From a virus, in the IMG/VR virus record IMGVR_UViG_3300030329_004100, positions 1 through 49,366 of that record: a stretch of DNA of 49,366 bases, one strand, 5' to 3'. How positions within the stretch are numbered: position 1 is the stretch's first letter; every line of letters begins with the position of its first letter. Both the position numbers and the translations under genes were made by a program. The notes under the pieces were generated by a model. The model made no database searches and was not told the DNA's origin. It saw nothing but the letters and a program-made list of their open reading frames with translations. Shown in pieces: positions 49,062 to 49,366 of the stretch.

Positions 49062-49366
49062 TATTCTTTTTCCTCTTCTTCGTCTATCTCCCTATAATAT
49101 CCTACAATATGAAGGATTTGCTCCAAATATCGTTTAATTTCACCCATGTTCATAGACAGGTTTTCGTAGCCTTGGCTTGTTAGTCCGTAATAAGCAACTC
49201 TAGGCTCTTCCCCTGCTTCCACTGCGTCGAGATACGCTTGCATCACATCAGGGGACAATATACGCCACTCCACTGGCGATGCTTTAATAGGCTCTGGCAG
49301 CGGTGGATGGTAAATAGGGGCGGATTGTGCAACACGCACGATTTCAACCGGTTTTGTTTCCGGTTG
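49061..49366 (-). CDS. Hypothetical tail-region protein, 5' end cut by the window edge
   Basis: The minus-strand frame stays open to the last base. The visible part reads QPETKPVEIVRVAQSAPIYH, then LPEPIKASPVEWRILSPDVM and NMGEIKRYLEQILHIVGYYR. The first in-window start is a GTG at 49337-49339 without Shine-Dalgarno, so the gene probably begins beyond the edge. I recall similar proteins near tail genes that open with a lipoprotein-like signal, which would make it a spanin or outer-membrane candidate; that part is not visible here. Confidence 0.6.
   Translation of the reverse strand, partial: QPETKPVEIVRVAQSAPIYHPPLPEPIKASPVEWRILSPDVMQAYLDAVEAGEEPRVAYYGLTSQGYENLSMNMGEIKRYLEQILHIVGYYREIDEEEEKE

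Overview
The window is the genome, or nearly the whole genome, of a tailed double-stranded DNA phage. No ribosomal, tRNA, integrase or host-type genes are visible. The virion genes (an SU10-like adaptor, a very long portal, very large ejection-type proteins, and recurrent YxxGGxV motifs) and the replication genes (family A polymerase, AEP-type primase) resemble those of marine podovirus-like phages known from environmental sequence. The host cannot be read from the sequence. No endolysin, holin or integrase was recognised.

Layout. 1-14229 (minus): late virion operon, read right to left: HNH endonuclease, a small protein, large terminase, portal, an 18-residue-repeat protein, a GroES-like co-chaperonin, scaffold-like protein, major capsid protein, and head-tail adaptors. 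It starts from a strong promoter at 14273-14301, just downstream (in the minus direction) of a 101-nt inverted repeat at 14352-14452. 14517-15213 (minus): three small early genes. 15390-17283 (plus): small accessory genes in cassettes. 17284-17906: a structured RNA candidate, a terminator and a dense hairpin-repeat array. 17907-18338 (minus): PD-(D/E)XK nuclease. 18427-21117 (plus): sliding-clamp-like protein and a chain of small early genes including DUF3310. 21107-21607 (minus): small terminase, far from the large terminase. 21608-22255: regulatory region rich in inverted and direct repeats. 22256-23195 (plus): small genes. 23167-29117 (minus): a 54-codon gene, a giant ejection-type protein, a small gene and a SNF2-type helicase. 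29186-36858 (plus): replication and recombination operon (gp33-like protein, candidate SSB, AEP primase, UvrD-like helicase, DNA polymerase A, MGME1/Cas4-like exonuclease). 36812-49366 (minus): ejection and tail operon.

Both edges cut minus-strand virion genes. Joining right end to left end would give one continuous late transcription unit (capsid, adaptors, tail, ejection proteins), so the molecule is probably circular or circularly permuted and was opened inside that unit.

The most unusual signal is a family of hairpin repeats around TAGATAGAAAAGACAAGC, GC and GCTTGTCTTTTC at 15.7-17.9 kb, with relatives at 14.4 kb and 22.0 kb. These repeats sit between rho-independent terminators and near-identical sigma70-type promoters, and so delimit small gene cassettes. 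Several stems are perfect, and one shows a compensatory base change. The promoters place their expected +1 at the 5' foot of a long-range RNA stem, so the transcripts may begin with a sealed 5' end.
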